From: JAAYCU01 sp964401335
GTDB taxonomy: Bacteria > Planctomycetota > Phycisphaerae > UBA1845 > PWPN01
NCBI GenBank assembly: GCA_964401335.1
Contig: CAYNYK010000120.1
Span: 1 to 13,750, forward strand
Length of the DNA stretch: 13,750 nucleotides
Reading direction: 5' to 3'
Shown here: positions 12,636 to 13,750 of the stretch, piece by piece
Layout of the letters: each line of letters starts with the position of its first letter
Numbering within the stretch: position 1 is the first letter of the stretch
Translations under genes and position numbers: made by a program
Notes under the pieces: generated by a model
Told to the model about the DNA's origin: nothing
Databases searched by the model: none
Seen by the model: the letters and a program-made list of their open reading frames with translations, nothing else

Positions 12636-13750
12636 CTATTGATTGGCGTAGCGGGTATCGCGGGCGGCGCGGTAGGTACGATAGACCGCGAACACCAGCA
12701 CTGCTATCGGTAACAGACCGGCAACGAAGCCATATACAAAACCGACCGGAATCCTTCCGATGGCCCAGACATGAATCATCCGGTTCATATTGCAATGCTT
12801 GTCCAGCCAGGCGAGGCCTGCGATGGCAGTCACGAGGCTGATTCCCAACGGCCAGATCCAGACGCTGTTGTAAAACAGCGGGACGGCCGACGAACGCAAA
12901 TCGCGCCGGCCGAGCCGAGCGCCCCAAAGGATAATCATTGCGCAAACGAGCATTGGAATCAGAGTGAGGGTTACGAAAATGTTCGGCAGAAGAAGAACTT
13001 CAAATCCCTGTCTCACCTCTTGCGTGCCTTCAATAGGTATTGCTAGGGCAAGACCTGTAACCATAAGAATCGGCCCAGTCAGAATGCTTACATAAATGGC
13101 GAAACGCCGAGCGGCGGGGTATTGATCGTGAACGGCCAGTTCTTTGTAAAAATCCCGGCCGAGCAGGGCGGCCGGCACCGTGCGGAAAAAGCCGATGAAG
13201 GCCTGAAAGATATTGCCGGCGGCGGCAAAGGCGGTCGGTCGTCGTACCTCGGGCAGTGAGCAGCCAATCGGTTCGCCGCATTCCGGGCAGCGGCCGGTCG
13301 GTTTCAGCCCGGTCAGAATATACCCGCACTGTTCGCACAACGGCCGGCGCGGTTTGGCTGCTTGCGGATTGATCGGCGCGGGGCAACGCAGGCCCGAACG
13401 AATCCAGATCCACACGGACCACGCCACGAAAACCGTAATACACAAGCCGATAAGAAACTCATAACTGGCCCATTCCGTCACCGTCGGCCGCATAAACAAT
13501 TCGATGGCCTGCAACGCCAAGGCCAACACCACCAGCGGAGTCAGCGACCAGAAAGTCAGCTTCACGCAGCGGGCGAACAGCGTTCGCGTCCGCTCACCTT
13601 CGGCGGCCGCGAAAGGCATCAGCAGCAGCGAAAACAACACCAAGCCAGCCTCGACCGTCACGAATAGCAGCAGGCCGATGACTACCTGCTCGGCGTTATT
13701 ATTGACTTCTGCATAAATAATGCAATATAATAGGGCGCATGCATAACAAG
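12636..13750 (-). CDS. Polytopic membrane protein with internal zinc ribbon, 5' end beyond the window
   Basis: The product is an uncharacterised inner-membrane protein. A GTG at 13661 would give 341 residues, but the frame stays open, without a stop, to the right edge (last full codon 13746-13748). The added residues (AEQVVIGLLLFV...) complete a membrane helix that the GTG start would cut in half. I therefore treat it as a partial gene starting outside, with ~370 residues visible. About seven membrane segments can be seen: three before and four after a soluble loop. That loop carries LCEQCGYILTGL and GRCPECGEPIG, a CxxC...CxxC zinc ribbon typical of planctomycete proteins. The gene converges on the GH123 gene and is probably unrelated to sugar breakdown. 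The function is unknown. Confidence 0.8.
   Translation of the reverse strand, partial: CYACALLYCIIYAEVNNNAEQVVIGLLLFVTVEAGLVLFSLLLMPFAAAEGERTRTLFARCVKLTFWSLTPLVVLALALQAIELFMRPTVTEWASYEFLIGLCITVFVAWSVWIWIRSGLRCPAPINPQAAKPRRPLCEQCGYILTGLKPTGRCPECGEPIGCSLPEVRRPTAFAAAGNIFQAFIGFFRTVPAALLGRDFYKELAVHDQYPAARRFAIYVSILTGPILMVTGLALAIPIEGTQEVRQGFEVLLLPNIFVTLTLIPMLVCAMIILWGARLGRRDLRSSAVPLFYNSVWIWPLGISLVTAIAGLAWLDKHCNMNRMIHVWAIGRIPVGFVYGFVAGLLPIAVLVFAVYRTYRAARDTRYANQ

Noticed and set aside
1..13750. CRISPR arrays, tRNA or rRNA genes, transposase genes, prophage
   Set aside because: I looked on both strands and saw no regularly spaced repeats, no tRNA cloverleaf ends and no integrase or transposase motifs.

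Overview
The window looks like a piece of a moderately GC-rich bacterial chromosome, most probably from the phylum Planctomycetota. Three things point there. The right-edge membrane protein carries a CxxCGYxLTGL...RCPECG zinc-ribbon signature that is very common in that phylum. The intergenic DNA holds the 'CCAGCCCGCAGC...AGCAAGGG' type of repeat seen between planctomycete genes. Secreted GH2 and GH123/DUF4091-type glycoside hydrolases sit beside UroD-like and HpcH-type catabolic genes. This assignment rests on recognition, not on a database search.

Layout. Bases 1-146 are an AT-rich stretch with no gene. A leftward (minus-strand) gene series follows. Read in the direction of transcription it is: transketolase N-terminal subunit (5491-4628), transketolase C-terminal subunit (4625-3687, GTG start 2 nt after the previous stop), a 340-base repeat-rich spacer with a G-quadruplex motif, an L-fucose/L-arabinose isomerase-like protein (3346-1952), an iron-containing alcohol dehydrogenase (1913-633) and a YbaK-type tRNA deacylase (611-147). 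A 369-base divergent control region (5492-5860) separates this from a rightward series: HpcH/HpaI-type aldolase (5861-6658), UroD/MtaA-like protein (6683-7807), secreted GH2-family protein (7928-10717) and secreted GH123/DUF4091-family protein (10784-12499). A convergent gap of 136 bases follows, then a minus-strand polytopic zinc-ribbon membrane protein whose 5' end runs off the right edge.

How it may work together. The locus reads as a carbohydrate-catabolism unit. Two exported glycosidase-fold proteins would act on a glycan outside the cytoplasm. Inside, an aldose-ketose isomerase, a two-subunit transketolase, a class II pyruvate aldolase and an iron-dependent alcohol dehydrogenase could isomerise the sugar, cleave it and reduce an aldehyde fragment. 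No sugar kinase, transporter or regulator is present in the window. Isomerase plus split transketolase plus aldehyde reductase without a kinase resembles the logic of the sulfo-transketolase route for sulfoquinovose, but the substrate cannot be read from the sequence.

The most unusual details are active-site departures. The transketolase N subunit has Cys where the ThDP/Mg-binding GDG motif normally has Asp. The GH2 protein has Gly at the expected nucleophile Glu and Ser before the acid/base Glu. The UroD-like protein carries an HxC-X68-C set of residues resembling the zinc site of corrinoid-dependent methyltransferases.
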